Assembly: GCF_014695975.1 (NCBI RefSeq) | Contig: NZ_JACJPI010000078.1 | Coordinates: 56,042-120,041, forward strand | DNA: 64,000 nucleotides | Reading direction: 5' to 3' | From: Leptolyngbya sp. FACHB-321 | GTDB lineage: Bacteria; Cyanobacteriota; Cyanobacteriia; Leptolyngbyales; Leptolyngbyaceae | In this document: positions 37,494 to 46,559 of the stretch, one piece after another | Layout: each line of letters opens with the position of its first letter | Numbering within the stretch: the first letter of the stretch is position 1 | The notes under the pieces: model-generated | What the model was told of the DNA's origin: nothing | The model's input: only the letters and a program-made list of their open reading frames with translations | Databases searched by the model: none | Program-made: the position numbers and the translations under genes

Positions 37494-40112
37494 ATGCAGG
37501 TTTCAACCACCCCCGCTATGCAGCAGCAGCCACTTCTTGCTCCAGATGCAACTGTACTGGAAGCAGTGCAGCAGTTGAGCCAGAATCAAAGCGGTTGTGT
37601 TTTGGTGATGAAGCAACAGCAATTGGCTGGAATTTGCACAGAGCAAGATTGTTTACGGGCGATCGCGGCGGGCGTTAATCCAGCGGCAACCACGGTTGAA
37701 GCGGTGATGACACAATCGCCGTTGACCCTCAGCCATTCTGAGACGTTAAGTACAGCTTGGCAAATGATGCAAGACCACCAAGTTGCCTATTTGCCGATCG
37801 TGAATGATCAGGGGCACGTACTGGGAGTCATAACGGAGCACAGCCTGCTTCAAGCGAGGGAAGCGGCAATCCTTGACCAGCAACAGACAAGCAGCAATCT
37901 TCAGGCATCAAATCATCGCCTGACCACCATGTTTGCAAGCATACCGGCTGGGTTCCATGCGCTTGATCGAGCCTGGCGTTTCACCCACGTTAACCAGCAC
38001 GCCGAGGCACTACTTCAAAAAACGCAGCAAGAACTTTTGGGGCAAACTGTCTGGGAAGCCTTCCCCGAAGTCGTTGGGACTATTTTTGATCACGAGTTTC
38101 ACCAGGCGATGGCAACGCAGGTTAGCGTTCGGTTTGAGGCATTCTACGCACCGCTCAACCGTTGGTTTGAGGTCTATGCCCATCCATCGCAGGACGGGTT
38201 ATTTGTCTATTACCAGGACGTAACAGAGCGCTGCCACTTCTACAGCCAATTGCAGCTCCAGGCGCAGCGAGAACAAGCACTGAACCGCGTGATCCAGGTG
38301 ATGCGGAATTCACTGGATTTAACCACCGTTTTCGAGACGGCAACGGCTGAAATCGCTCGACTGCTTCAGGCAGACCGCGCTGATGCGATCCGTTATCTGC
38401 CAGAACATTCGGTCTGGAAAATTGTGGCTGATAGTCACTCCAACCAGGTGCTGAACAATCTTGTTGGCATGGAGTTTTCTGATGATGCGAATGAGCCGAT
38501 CGCCGATCTCAAGCGCTTTGCTGTTGTGCAGATTGAGGATATTGCCCAGCATCCTGATCCAACCGTGAATCAGTACGCTCAGATGCTACCGGGAACCTGG
38601 CTTTTGGTGCCGATTCACTTTGAGGCAACGCTTTGGGGTTGCCTAGCTTTGACCAGGCAGCAGCAGCAACCCTGGCAGACCTCAGAGGTTGATCTTGCCT
38701 GTGCCATTGTGGATCAATTAGCGATCGCCATCCAGCAATCTCAGCTTTATCAGCAGGTGCAACAGCTTAACGAAACGCTGGAAACCCAGGTGCAGGAACG
38801 AACTGCCCAACTCCGTAAAGCGCTTGCCTACGAGTCATTGTTGAAGCAAATTACCGATCGCGTGCGCGATAGCCTGGACGAGCATCATATTCTCCAAACA
38901 ACGATGCAAGAGTTAGCGGCCGAGTTGGATGTGTTGTGCTGTGATACCGGGCTAATTGACATGGAGCGCGGCACGTTGACGATTCTCTATGAGGCAATTC
39001 GCTCAGATGTTGTAGCGGCAGCAAAGGGCACTGTGTTGTCTCTCAACACCTTGTATCCTGTAGGTCAGCAAAGATTACAGGGCGGCTGGGTGCAATTTTG
39101 CTCTCTCGCTGATCCGATCGATGTGGTGCGCCAGGTTAGCTGTCGGTTTACCATCCTGAGCTGTCTCATCACTGACGACCAGGGTGTATTAGGCGATCTA
39201 TGGCTGCTTAGACCGTGTGATAAATGTTTTGAAGAACCAGAGATTCGCCTGATACAACAGGTAGCAACCCAGTGCGCGATCGCCCTGCGACAGTCGCGTC
39301 TGTATCAAGAAATTCAGGCACAGGTGGATGAGCAGGAGCAGTTAAACGACCTCAAAGACAACTTCCTCAGCTCCGTTTCTCACGAATTACGGACACCGAT
39401 GTCGAATATCAAAATGGCGACTCAAATGCTGGAGATTGCCTTGAAGCAAGCAGGCACCTTTAACAATACCGTTGCCAGTGGTGACTCCAACCGCATTGCG
39501 CGCTATTTCAAGGTGCTGAAAGATGAGTCTGAGCGCGAAATTAACCTCATTAACGATCTGCTTGGTCTGTCGCAGGTGGAGTCGGGTAGTGATGCCTTAA
39601 CGCTCACTACTGTCGATCTGCGAAGCTGGCTGCCTGACCTTGCTAGCGGTTTTAGCGAGCGCATGCTAAGGCAACAGCAACAGCTTGTAGTGGATGTTTC
39701 AGAGAACCTGCCGCCCTTAACAACTGATTTTAGGTATCTGAAGCGTACCGTCACCGAGCTTTTACAAAACGCCTGTAAATACACCTCGTCTCAGGAGACA
39801 ATTTGCGTCTTTGCCAAAGCGATCGTCGGTGGCTTGCAAATTGGTATCAGCAACACGGGCGTTGAAATTGCTGCCAGCGAGCGCGATCGCATTTTCGAAA
39901 AGTTTTACCGCATTCCCAATGCCGATCCCTGGAGATATGGCGGCACTGGTTTAGGTCTTGCACTGGTCAAACGCTTGGTCGAACGCTTAGGAGCCAGCAT
40001 CCAGGTCGAAAGCGGCGATCGCCAAACAACGTTCCTCATCACGTATGCGATCGCCAATAAGCCATCACCAGATGAAAGAGTTGCACCAATAACCAAACGC
40101 ACTAATCACTAA
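37494..40112 (+). CDS. CBS-PAS-GAF-GAF histidine kinase
   Basis: An 872-residue soluble kinase. Two CBS domains come first (about 10-125; SGCVLVMKQQQLAGICTEQD and VAYLPIVNDQGHVLGVITE). A PAS domain (about 145-255), a GAF (about 275-430), a coiled coil and a second GAF (about 465-600) follow, then HisKA with H630 in SSVSHELRTPMSNI and HATPase (about 740-855) with LLQNACKYT and [18 protein letters not shown] pairs bind adenine nucleotides, so it may read energy charge. I start at ATG 37494 (MQVSTTPAMQQ) and reject the TTG at 37440. It is monocistronic with no response regulator next to it, so it is an orphan kinase. Confidence 0.9.
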   Translation: MQVSTTPAMQQQPLLAPDATVLEAVQQLSQNQSGCVLVMKQQQLAGICTEQDCLRAIAAGVNPAATTVEAVMTQSPLTLSHSETLSTAWQMMQDHQVAYLPIVNDQGHVLGVITEHSLLQAREAAILDQQQTSSNLQASNHRLTTMFASIPAGFHALDRAWRFTHVNQHAEALLQKTQQELLGQTVWEAFPEVVGTIFDHEFHQAMATQVSVRFEAFYAPLNRWFEVYAHPSQDGLFVYYQDVTERCHFYSQLQLQAQREQALNRVIQVMRNSLDLTTVFETATAEIARLLQADRADAIRYLPEHSVWKIVADSHSNQVLNNLVGMEFSDDANEPIADLKRFAVVQIEDIAQHPDPTVNQYAQMLPGTWLLVPIHFEATLWGCLALTRQQQQPWQTSEVDLACAIVDQLAIAIQQSQLYQQVQQLNETLETQVQERTAQLRKALAYESLLKQITDRVRDSLDEHHILQTTMQELAAELDVLCCDTGLIDMERGTLTILYEAIRSDVVAAAKGTVLSLNTLYPVGQQRLQGGWVQFCSLADPIDVVRQVSCRFTILSCLITDDQGVLGDLWLLRPCDKCFEEPEIRLIQQVATQCAIALRQSRLYQEIQAQVDEQEQLNDLKDNFLSSVSHELRTPMSNIKMATQMLEIALKQAGTFNNTVASGDSNRIARYFKVLKDESEREINLINDLLGLSQVESGSDALTLTTVDLRSWLPDLASGFSERMLRQQQQLVVDVSENLPPLTTDFRYLKRTVTELLQNACKYTSSQETICVFAKAIVGGLQIGISNTGVEIAASERDRIFEKFYRIPNADPWRYGGTGLGLALVKRLVERLGASIQVESGDRQTTFLITYAIANKPSPDERVAPITKRTNH

Positions 40113-40141
40113 GGAGGTTTCTGAGAAAGAATGTACCGCTT

Positions 40142-40207
40142 GTAGGGGCAGGTTTTGCCAGAAGCTTTGCGAATAACCGATCACGTTGGTATTAAACCTG
40201 CCCCTAC
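40142..40207. repeat. MITE-like inverted repeat (GTAGGGGCAGGTTT)
   Basis: Perfect 14-bp arms GTAGGGGCAGGTTT (40142-40155) and AAACCTGCCCCTAC (40194-40207) with a 38-nt centre, total 66 bp. It lies between the convergent kinase and serine-hydrolase genes. Elements with the same GTAGGGGC termini are common dispersed repeats in cyanobacteria. It could also form a transcription-stopping hairpin. Confidence 0.85.
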
Positions 40208-40232
40208 GGGTATTTTGTTTGCTGGAAAGCTC

Positions 40233-41171
40233 CTAAAGACCAACTATTGCTGTTGCCACTTGCTGTGAGATAAACGGCAGTATTGCTTCATTCTGGCTGT
40301 GTGCAGTCCCTTCGGTAAAAACGACCAGTAAGTAGGGTCGGGCATCCGGCAATTCCACATAGGCTGCATCGTGGCGAACGCGGCTCATTAAACCCGCTTT
40401 AGACCAGAGGCGTGCATTCAGAGGTAAGCCTGCGCCCAGAAAACCAGTCACTTGATTTTCAGGGTCGGCAGCGAGGTCATTTGGGTGAAGCGATCGCCGC
40501 ATAAGCTGCATCATAGAGTGCGATCGCTCTGCCGATACTGCCACCCCGCCCACAATGCTATGCAACAGCCGCGCGGTTGCAGTTGTCGTGAGCATATTGC
40601 GGTTATCCATCAACTCACCAAGAAACTCACGTTCGCGCCCATACGCCCCATCACACCAGGTTTTTTGGTTGACGTTGATGGTTTCCAACTCTGTCCACGC
40701 AAGCGATTGAAAATAGCGATTCACGATATTGCGCTGCTGCTTCCAGGTTTCAAAAGGAGCCACTGGAAGTTCGGGACCGCTCGTTGTGCCCGTCAACACA
40801 TCTACAACCAGACTCGTTGCATCATTGCTGGAATCGACAATCATATCCTTCGTGGCTCGCTCCAGTTCGGTGGAGGGCTGCGCCATGCCTTGCTCTAGCC
40901 ATTCGTGCAGCGCCACCAGATAAAACAACTTGACGACGCTGGCAGGGTAGATGCTCTCCACACCGCGATAGCTAAAACCACGTGGGGAGTGTTTCCAAAA
41001 TTCTTCAGCACTTAAAGCACCGCCGGTGTTAACAATGGCAGGCGGATCATACACAAGCCACGTCACTGCAATCTGATTACGGGCTAAACCCGGAAACTCA
41101 GCCCAAGTTGCCTCTAGAAGGCGATCGCCCAACCCTTCTAACTGCTCATCTTTGTGAAAAAACATAGTCAT
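40233..41171 (-). CDS. Serine beta-lactamase-like hydrolase (class A type)
   Basis: A 312-residue protein of the serine beta-lactamase/DD-peptidase fold. The SxxK motif is in YPASVVKLFYL, the second motif reads SSNDAT (SxN form) and the third KAG in WSKAGLMSRVRHD replaces KTG. There is no signal peptide, so it probably acts in the cytoplasm or is not a secreted lactamase. The substrate need not be a beta-lactam; many cyanobacterial relatives are annotated only as serine hydrolases. The ATG at 41171 (MTMFFHKD) is one of two close candidates, with 41165 two codons later. It follows the GNAT gene at 20 nt on the same strand. Confidence 0.83.
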   Translation of the reverse strand: MTMFFHKDEQLEGLGDRLLEATWAEFPGLARNQIAVTWLVYDPPAIVNTGGALSAEEFWKHSPRGFSYRGVESIYPASVVKLFYLVALHEWLEQGMAQPSTELERATKDMIVDSSNDATSLVVDVLTGTTSGPELPVAPFETWKQQRNIVNRYFQSLAWTELETINVNQKTWCDGAYGREREFLGELMDNRNMLTTTATARLLHSIVGGVAVSAERSHSMMQLMRRSLHPNDLAADPENQVTGFLGAGLPLNARLWSKAGLMSRVRHDAAYVELPDARPYLLVVFTEGTAHSQNEAILPFISQQVATAIVGL

Positions 41172-41191
41172 CCAATGTCAGCCCGCACAAG

Positions 41192-41656
41192 CTACCGCTC
41201 TCTATTATCGGTGTTTGTGCCTTCAGAGCTTGCCATAAAGTAGCGATACTCATCGTCACCCGTCACTTTAAAGCCCAGTCGTTCATAGAATGCTTTCGCT
41301 GAATTCACCTTTAGCACAATCAACGTAACGGACAATTGCTGCTCAAACGCCTTGTGCATAAGCCTGCGAACCAGTTGAGTGCCCAGTCCCCGACGCTGAG
41401 CGGTTGGCAGAATGGCAAGGTAGTGGAGGAAAAGCGCATCACTCTGGTTCGCCACAGACATCATGCCAACCGCTTCTCCGCAATAACAGATGATCTCAAA
41501 CGGAAACTGTTGAAAGTCTTCGTACAAAGCCGCTCTCTGTCCTGCCGCATCCCAACCCCAAAGTTGCTCGACGTAAACCTGAAACGTCTGTCGATGCACA
41601 TCTGCTAAAAAGTCAAAATCCGCCTCCGTTGCGGTTCGAGTTTCAATTACATCCAT
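41192..41656 (-). CDS. GNAT family N-acetyltransferase
   Basis: A 154-residue acetyltransferase. The acetyl-CoA loop is LAILPTAQRRGLGTQLVRRL (Q-R-R-G-L-G-T) and the C-terminal motif NSAKAFYERLGFKVTG. The N-terminus MDVIETRTATEADFDFLADVH is typical. The last 15 residues are polar. It is 20 nt upstream of the serine hydrolase and 62 nt downstream of an alpha/beta-hydrolase-like gene, all minus strand, so cotranscription is likely. Substrate unknown. Confidence 0.85.
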   Translation of the reverse strand: MDVIETRTATEADFDFLADVHRQTFQVYVEQLWGWDAAGQRAALYEDFQQFPFEIICYCGEAVGMMSVANQSDALFLHYLAILPTAQRRGLGTQLVRRLMHKAFEQQLSVTLIVLKVNSAKAFYERLGFKVTGDDEYRYFMASSEGTNTDNRER

Positions 41657-41718
41657 ATTAGGGTTGGGGACTGTAGAGCTTTTAGGAGCAAGGTTCTACA
41701 GTGAATAAACTTGCTGGC

Positions 41719-42642
41719 TCAAACCGTTTCTAGCTTTTGCACAAAAGGCGCGATCGCCCTGACAAACTCTGCCGTCGATTCGTAGGGCAGCACGTTGCGT
41801 CCAGGGAGTTTCACACCTTCACCCTTTGGCAACTGCGTTAAATAATCTTGCAGCCGTTCATCAGGCGTTTCTGCCTTACCTTTGCGGCTAATGCTCGAAG
41901 CCTCTCCGCCCATGACAACAAGCGATGGTTGAGCGATCGCAGCTAGTTTAGCCGTATAGTCCTGCCGCCAAAAACCAGCCAAAAACGAGAAGACCGCATG
42001 GCGACTGGCAAGATCGCGTGATCCCTCTTTCAACATGGCTAACCACTCGGCATCAACGGCATTAGCCGTCGCAAAGAGTTGGCGGATGGAAAACGATTGG
42101 AGAAATTGCGATCGCCGCGCATAGCGATAAAACCCATTGCCTAAGGGCGAATTGAAAAGGTTCCAACTGAGTTGCTGTCGCCAGGTTGGCGTTGGGTTTG
42201 CAATCAAGGTGCGAGCAGGTGGACCACTCATAACTACACCCCGAATTAAATCTGGTTGCAAGTGGATAAGGTCGATCGCTACTGGCAACAGCGCTCCCTG
42301 CACCACTAGCACTACAGGCGTTTTGATCACGGTTTGCAGAAACGCCTGAAGCTGTTCTGCCCAATCAGACGGGTGGTAAGCAATTTGCGGTAGATCACTA
42401 TCGCCACAGCCTAGCAAATCGGGATTATAAATCAGATTGCGCTGCCCAGAGCGATACCACTCGTCACAAAAGCGTTGCCAGAAGGTGCGGGACAAGCCAA
42501 CCCCGATCGGGTGAATCAGCAGCAGCGGCACGCCACTAGCTGTATCAGTAGGAGCGAGGCGATCATACGCACAGCTATAGTTGCGCCATGTATAGAATGA
42601 CGCGGGCGTGTGCTCTGAGATAGTCGTCGAAGGTTGAAGCAT
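41719..42642 (-). CDS. Alpha/beta-hydrolase-fold protein lacking the Ser nucleophile
   Basis: A 307-residue protein of the alpha/beta hydrolase fold. The start is placed at ATG 42642 (MLQPSTTISEH). The oxyanion strand LLLIHPIGVGLSRTFWQ and the YNPDLLGCGDSD turn are normal. At the nucleophile elbow the text is VVLVVQGALLPVAID where an enzyme has G-x-S-x-G: Ser is replaced by Gly. The acid region SLVVMGGEASS is present. So it should lack ordinary esterase activity. I recall this altered elbow in relatives of other cyanobacteria, which would make it a conserved non-canonical family. Role unknown. Confidence 0.78.
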   Translation of the reverse strand: MLQPSTTISEHTPASFYTWRNYSCAYDRLAPTDTASGVPLLLIHPIGVGLSRTFWQRFCDEWYRSGQRNLIYNPDLLGCGDSDLPQIAYHPSDWAEQLQAFLQTVIKTPVVLVVQGALLPVAIDLIHLQPDLIRGVVMSGPPARTLIANPTPTWRQQLSWNLFNSPLGNGFYRYARRSQFLQSFSIRQLFATANAVDAEWLAMLKEGSRDLASRHAVFSFLAGFWRQDYTAKLAAIAQPSLVVMGGEASSISRKGKAETPDERLQDYLTQLPKGEGVKLPGRNVLPYESTAEFVRAIAPFVQKLETV

Positions 42643-42918
42643 GACTACTAGGATGCAACATTTTGACGTGCTTGACGCGCCAGAAGATACGAACACCGTG
42701 AATTTACTGTCCTTAGCCTCTGTAAATGCCGAAAGTTTATGGTGATTCAGTTAATCAAAACTTTATGTGTGGTCACAATCGGGTAAAGAGCGTATCAAGC
42801 TTTCGGTCTTGCTTTTGGTACGACTTGGATTGCTTTCGTCAGCACGGTACTATGCACTTGATCTTTGAAGTTCGCCCGGTTCTCTTGAGTTAACGAGTCT
42901 TACTACGCAGGAAGCAGC

Positions 42919-44451
42919 ATGGTTTCAACGAGCAAAAAAGCTGGTAAGGCAGCGCTTAGACAGATGCGATCGCTTCAAACCCGCATCACGCAGAAACTGC
43001 CGTTTGCCACCCTGCAAGTAGAATCGTTAGCGGGCATTACAGTGGCGCTGGCATTGATTCCAGAGTCGCTTGCTTTCGCCGCGATCGCTAAAGTTAGCCC
43101 AATGGTGGCGCTCTATACCTCCTTTAGTATGGCGATCGTCATTGCGCTGGCAGGTGGGCGACCAGCAATGATTTCAGCCGCTACAGGGTCAATGGCGTTA
43201 TTAATGACAACGCTAGTAGTGAAACACGGCGTTGAATATCTTTTTGCAGCGACCATTCTGACTGGCATCATTCAATTTTTGATTGGTGTTTTGAAACTGG
43301 GACGGTTCTTTAGTTTCATCCCCCAAACGGTGATTGCAGGGTTTGTGAATGCCCTCGGACTTTTGATTTTTGTGGCACAGGTGCAGCAATTACCGGGAGA
43401 GCCGTGGCAAGCCTATACGATGGTGGCGGCAACGCTTGCCATTGTCTACCTCTTTCCTCGCGTGAACAAAAGTATACCGTCACCGCTGGTGGCGATCGTG
43501 GCGATGACGGTTGTGGCGATCGTGGCTCGTCTACCAATTCGTCGCGTGGGCGATATGGGTGAGATCACGCGCAACCTGCCCATGTTCCATCTGCCACAGG
43601 TCAGTGTCTCGCTAGAAACGCTGGCAATTATCCTGCCTTACGCCGTAACGCTGGCGATTGTCGGCTTACTGGAATCACTGCTTACGGCTGCACTACTGGA
43701 TGATTTGACCGATACCCGCAGCTCTAAAGACAAAGAAGTGCGCGGACAAGGCATTGCCAACGTGGTAACGGGCTTTCTGGGTGGCATGGCGGGTTGTGGC
43801 ATGGTTGGGCAGTCCATCATCAACGTGCGATCAGGCGGGCGGCATCGGTTATCAACCGCTGTTGCTGGCGCGTTTCTGCTGTTTTCGATCTTCGTGCTGC
43901 GGGATGTCGTCCAGCAGATTCCGATGGCTGCCCTCATTGGCGTGATGATCATGGTGTCGTTTGAAACCTTTGACTTTAGTTCGCTTAAAACGCTGCGAAC
44001 CATGCCGCTTAATGAAGCGATTATCATGCCTTTTACGGCTGGAATTACGCTACTGACACACGATCTAGCGCAGGGCGTTCTTGCTGGCGTTATCTTAAGT
44101 ACGCTGATGTTTGGTTGGCGGCTTGCCCAAACCCATGTTGCCGTCTCGCTTGATCACGATGGCATCACGCTTTATGCGGTGTCGGGTCAACTGTTCTTTG
44201 GCTCTGCCAGTAACTTTGTGAATCTGTTTGCGTACAATGCTGACCTCCACGGCATCGTGATCGACTTTAGCCGCTCTCACGTGTGGGATCATGCAGCCGC
44301 AACAGCGATCGCCAAAGTTGTTGCCAAATATCAACGCCTCGGCAAGAGTGTGACCCTGGTTGGGCTGAACTCAGACAGCTATCAGGCTCTCAGGCAAGCT
44401 GATGTGCCAGAACACGTCATTTGCATAGATGACGTTAGTTTAGCGGTTTAA
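42919..44451 (+). CDS. SulP-family anion transporter with STAS domain
   Basis: A 510-residue membrane carrier. The SulP core (about 30-390, 11-12 helices) begins with LAGITVALALIPESLAFA and has GSMALLMTTLVV and the GFLGGMAGCGMVGQSIINV block. The cytoplasmic STAS domain (about 405-505) has VSGQLFFGSASNFVNLF and VIDFSRSHVWDHAAATAI. In cyanobacteria SulP members include the BicA bicarbonate transporter and sulfate or molybdate carriers. The HVWDHAAA STAS and the absence of other markers do not settle which anion is moved. It is convergent with nei. Confidence 0.9.
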   Translation: MVSTSKKAGKAALRQMRSLQTRITQKLPFATLQVESLAGITVALALIPESLAFAAIAKVSPMVALYTSFSMAIVIALAGGRPAMISAATGSMALLMTTLVVKHGVEYLFAATILTGIIQFLIGVLKLGRFFSFIPQTVIAGFVNALGLLIFVAQVQQLPGEPWQAYTMVAATLAIVYLFPRVNKSIPSPLVAIVAMTVVAIVARLPIRRVGDMGEITRNLPMFHLPQVSVSLETLAIILPYAVTLAIVGLLESLLTAALLDDLTDTRSSKDKEVRGQGIANVVTGFLGGMAGCGMVGQSIINVRSGGRHRLSTAVAGAFLLFSIFVLRDVVQQIPMAALIGVMIMVSFETFDFSSLKTLRTMPLNEAIIMPFTAGITLLTHDLAQGVLAGVILSTLMFGWRLAQTHVAVSLDHDGITLYAVSGQLFFGSASNFVNLFAYNADLHGIVIDFSRSHVWDHAAATAIAKVVAKYQRLGKSVTLVGLNSDSYQALRQADVPEHVICIDDVSLAV

Positions 44452-44484
44452 CGCTCAAGCACTCCGGGCTAACGGATCCTCGTC

Positions 44485-45306
44485 TCACAGTTTTTGACAG
44501 TGGGGGCAGTAGTAGATACGGCGACCGCCAGCAATCTCTTTGAGGATGGCAGTACCGCAGCTATAGCAAGGACGACCATCGCGGTTGAAGACGTAAAAGC
44601 GGTATTGCTGGCGAGAAAAGCCTTGCTGTTTAAGTTGAGCAACAGTGTCCAGGTTGTTGGTGATGCCTTTGGTCAAATAGGATTGGCGACTGACTGCGAT
44701 CGCTCCCTTCGCTAGACCATCAATCTGCTCCGGCGTGCAGTCGATCGGTCGCAGAGATGGATGCACTCTCGCGACAAACAGCACTTCGCTACGGAGATAG
44801 TTACCAAGCCCGCACAGAAAGCCTTGATCGAGCAATAGACTTACCAACCCACGACGGTAAAAGCGTTTGTCGAGGAAGCGATCGCGCACTTGATCGACAG
44901 TCATAGCGTCATCCAACACATCAGGTCCTACGCGACTAAGGAACGGATGGCTAGTGATCTGTTCGTTTGTGATGACATCAATCTCCGACGCGCTATAGAG
45001 AAGCGCCGCTTTTTTAGGCGTATGGATTGCCAGGCGGAGCTGACGATTCGTAGTTGGGTAAGAGTTAGCTTTCTGGATATACCATTTGCCGTAAAGCTGG
45101 TTGTGACTATAAATATTGAGCTGATTTTGAAAGCGAATGAGCATCGCTTTGCCCTTTGACTGCACTGCCCAGATTTGCTCGTTGACAAGAATAGCTTCAT
45201 AAGGCTGCAAGCGTTCAAAGGCAAAGGAAATATGGATGAGGGGCGTGTGGGCGATCGCCCGTGCCACGGCATCCGCTGCTTGTTTAATTTCGGGTCCTTC
45301 AGGCAT
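44485..45306 (-). CDS. nei: Endonuclease VIII (Fpg/Nei family DNA glycosylase)
   Basis: A 273-residue base-excision repair enzyme. The N-terminus MPEGPEIKQAADAV has Pro2 as nucleophile and Glu3, with GPEI as in Nei rather than the GELP variant of Fpg. Lys53 lies in SKGKAMLIRF. The helix-two-turn-helix is at LDQGFLCGLGNYLRSEVL and the zinc finger is C-x2-C...C-x2-C (PCYSCGTAILKEI with YYCPHCQKL). It removes oxidised pyrimidines from DNA. It starts 6 nt after the PCP_red gene stop, so the two are cotranscribed. Confidence 0.93.
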   Translation of the reverse strand: MPEGPEIKQAADAVARAIAHTPLIHISFAFERLQPYEAILVNEQIWAVQSKGKAMLIRFQNQLNIYSHNQLYGKWYIQKANSYPTTNRQLRLAIHTPKKAALLYSASEIDVITNEQITSHPFLSRVGPDVLDDAMTVDQVRDRFLDKRFYRRGLVSLLLDQGFLCGLGNYLRSEVLFVARVHPSLRPIDCTPEQIDGLAKGAIAVSRQSYLTKGITNNLDTVAQLKQQGFSRQQYRFYVFNRDGRPCYSCGTAILKEIAGGRRIYYCPHCQKL

Positions 45307-45312
45307 GAGGTT

Positions 45313-45483
45313 TTATTGACCAAACTCTAGCCGCGCTTGTTCGACCAATTCAACGGTAATCACGTCTAGTTCAGCGGCACGTGCCAAATGCTCAATCCGT
45401 TCCCTAGCTTGAGAGCGCACAAAAAAAGGAATGTTTTGTAATTTTGCCTTGGCTTCCGGTGTCCATTTAGGAGGGTCTACCAT
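45313..45483 (-). CDS. PCP_red-domain small protein
   Basis: A 56-residue soluble protein that is little more than one PCP_red domain, the C-terminal domain of the light-independent protochlorophyllide reductase subunit ChlB. Signature: [45 protein letters not shown]. The start is the ATG at 45483; a long upstream open frame (to 45849) is a shadow of the VOC gene. Stand-alone PCP_red proteins are known in cyanobacteria, and their role is not established. It precedes nei by 6 nt. Confidence 0.88.
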   Translation of the reverse strand: MVDPPKWTPEAKAKLQNIPFFVRSQARERIEHLARAAELDVITVELVEQARLEFGQ

Positions 45484-45554
45484 AGCGATATCTGCCTTTG
45501 CGTCAAGATGTGAAGCTAGGTTTATTCTACCGAAACCTGTCACTGGAATCTGCC

Positions 45555-45956
45555 ATGCCGCTTCGCTACACTGCTGCACTGCTTGCATTAGCAACGCCAA
45601 ATTTTGATGCCTTGACACAGTTCTACAGCCAATTTTTGAGCTTAGAACCAGCAGTCTTGCTTCCCAACGTTTACGCTGAATTTCATCTACCCAGGCTCCA
45701 ACTCGGCATTTTTCGTCCCAAAGCCACTTCACCCACTCCCTACGCCCCAGTTTCCACTTCCCCTTCGCCCACTGGCATGAGCCTGTGTTTGGAAGTAGAA
45801 AACCTAGAAGCCGCGATCGCCCACCTGACCCAACTTGGCTATCCACCATCTGGTAACATCATCACCGCGTCCCACGGCAGAGAAATTTATGCCTATGACC
45901 CCGATGGCAATTGGCTGATCTTGCATCAAGCCACGATCACCTACAATGAAAGCTAG
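45555..45956 (+). CDS. VOC-family glyoxalase-like protein
   Basis: A 133-residue protein with two beta-alpha-beta-beta-beta units of the vicinal-oxygen-chelate fold. The first is [21 protein letters not shown], the second [20 protein letters not shown] with [17 protein letters not shown]. The Asp-Pro-Asp-Gly-Asn near the end is typical, and metal ligand candidates are limited, so activity cannot be assigned. The ATG at 45555 is chosen over an upstream 45498. It heads a group of plus-strand genes with Uma2 and purQ. Confidence 0.8.
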   Translation: MPLRYTAALLALATPNFDALTQFYSQFLSLEPAVLLPNVYAEFHLPRLQLGIFRPKATSPTPYAPVSTSPSPTGMSLCLEVENLEAAIAHLTQLGYPPSGNIITASHGREIYAYDPDGNWLILHQATITYNES

Positions 45957-45974
45957 CTCTTCTTAGTAGCCGCA

Positions 45975-46547
45975 ATGGTACTCCAGGCAAACCATCTACT
46001 GACGTTGCAAGCGTTTCTCGCACTGCCCCCAGGCGAGGGCGACATAACGTATGAACTGATTGATGGTCAGGCAGTCCCCAAAATGTTCCTCAAAAAATTT
46101 CACTCTAGCCTTACCCGTGCCTTTCTCTTTCTGTTGTGCCCTGAGTTTGAAGGTCGCGGCGAGGTTTATCCAGAGCTGGGCATCGCGTTGACTTGGCAAG
46201 GAAGAGACTGGGTACTCACTCCTGACCTCGTCTATATCTCTTACGAGCGGTTACCTGCTAGTTGGCAAGAAAATACGGTTTGTCCAGTGCCACCGGATCT
46301 CGCGATCGAAATCATTTCGCCTGGTCAAACATTTGGTCAATTAGCTGCAAAAGCGAGGGCGTATCTAGATGCTAACGTGTTGCGGGTTTGGGTTGTCGAT
46401 AGCAAAGCCCGAAGCATTACCGTCTTCTATCCCGATGCGCCACCTCAAACCTATATGGGCAATACACTGCTCACAGATAAGCTTTTTGAGGGGTTAGCAT
46501 TTACCGCAGAGCAAGTTTTTCAGAAAGCAGGCATCCCGTTAGGTTAG
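45975..46547 (+). CDS. Uma2-family (DUF820) putative endonuclease
   Basis: A 190-residue protein of the very common cyanobacterial Uma2/DUF820 family, with a PD-(D/E)XK-like nuclease fold. The N-terminal LIDGQAVPKM, the Asp in VLTPDLVYIS, the E-x-x-S-P motif of AIEIISPGQT and VLRVWVVDSKARSITVF are all conserved. Function in vivo is unsettled; many copies have spread by transfer. It starts 18 nt after the VOC stop and ends 12 nt before purQ, so the three may be cotranscribed. Confidence 0.88.
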   Translation: MVLQANHLLTLQAFLALPPGEGDITYELIDGQAVPKMFLKKFHSSLTRAFLFLLCPEFEGRGEVYPELGIALTWQGRDWVLTPDLVYISYERLPASWQENTVCPVPPDLAIEIISPGQTFGQLAAKARAYLDANVLRVWVVDSKARSITVFYPDAPPQTYMGNTLLTDKLFEGLAFTAEQVFQKAGIPLG

Positions 46548-46559
46548 CAGTAGAGCGTC

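Noticed and set aside
45484..45849. N-terminal extension of the PCP_red gene
   Set aside because: The upstream frame is antisense to the VOC gene; the PCP_red domain starts right after the ATG at 45483.
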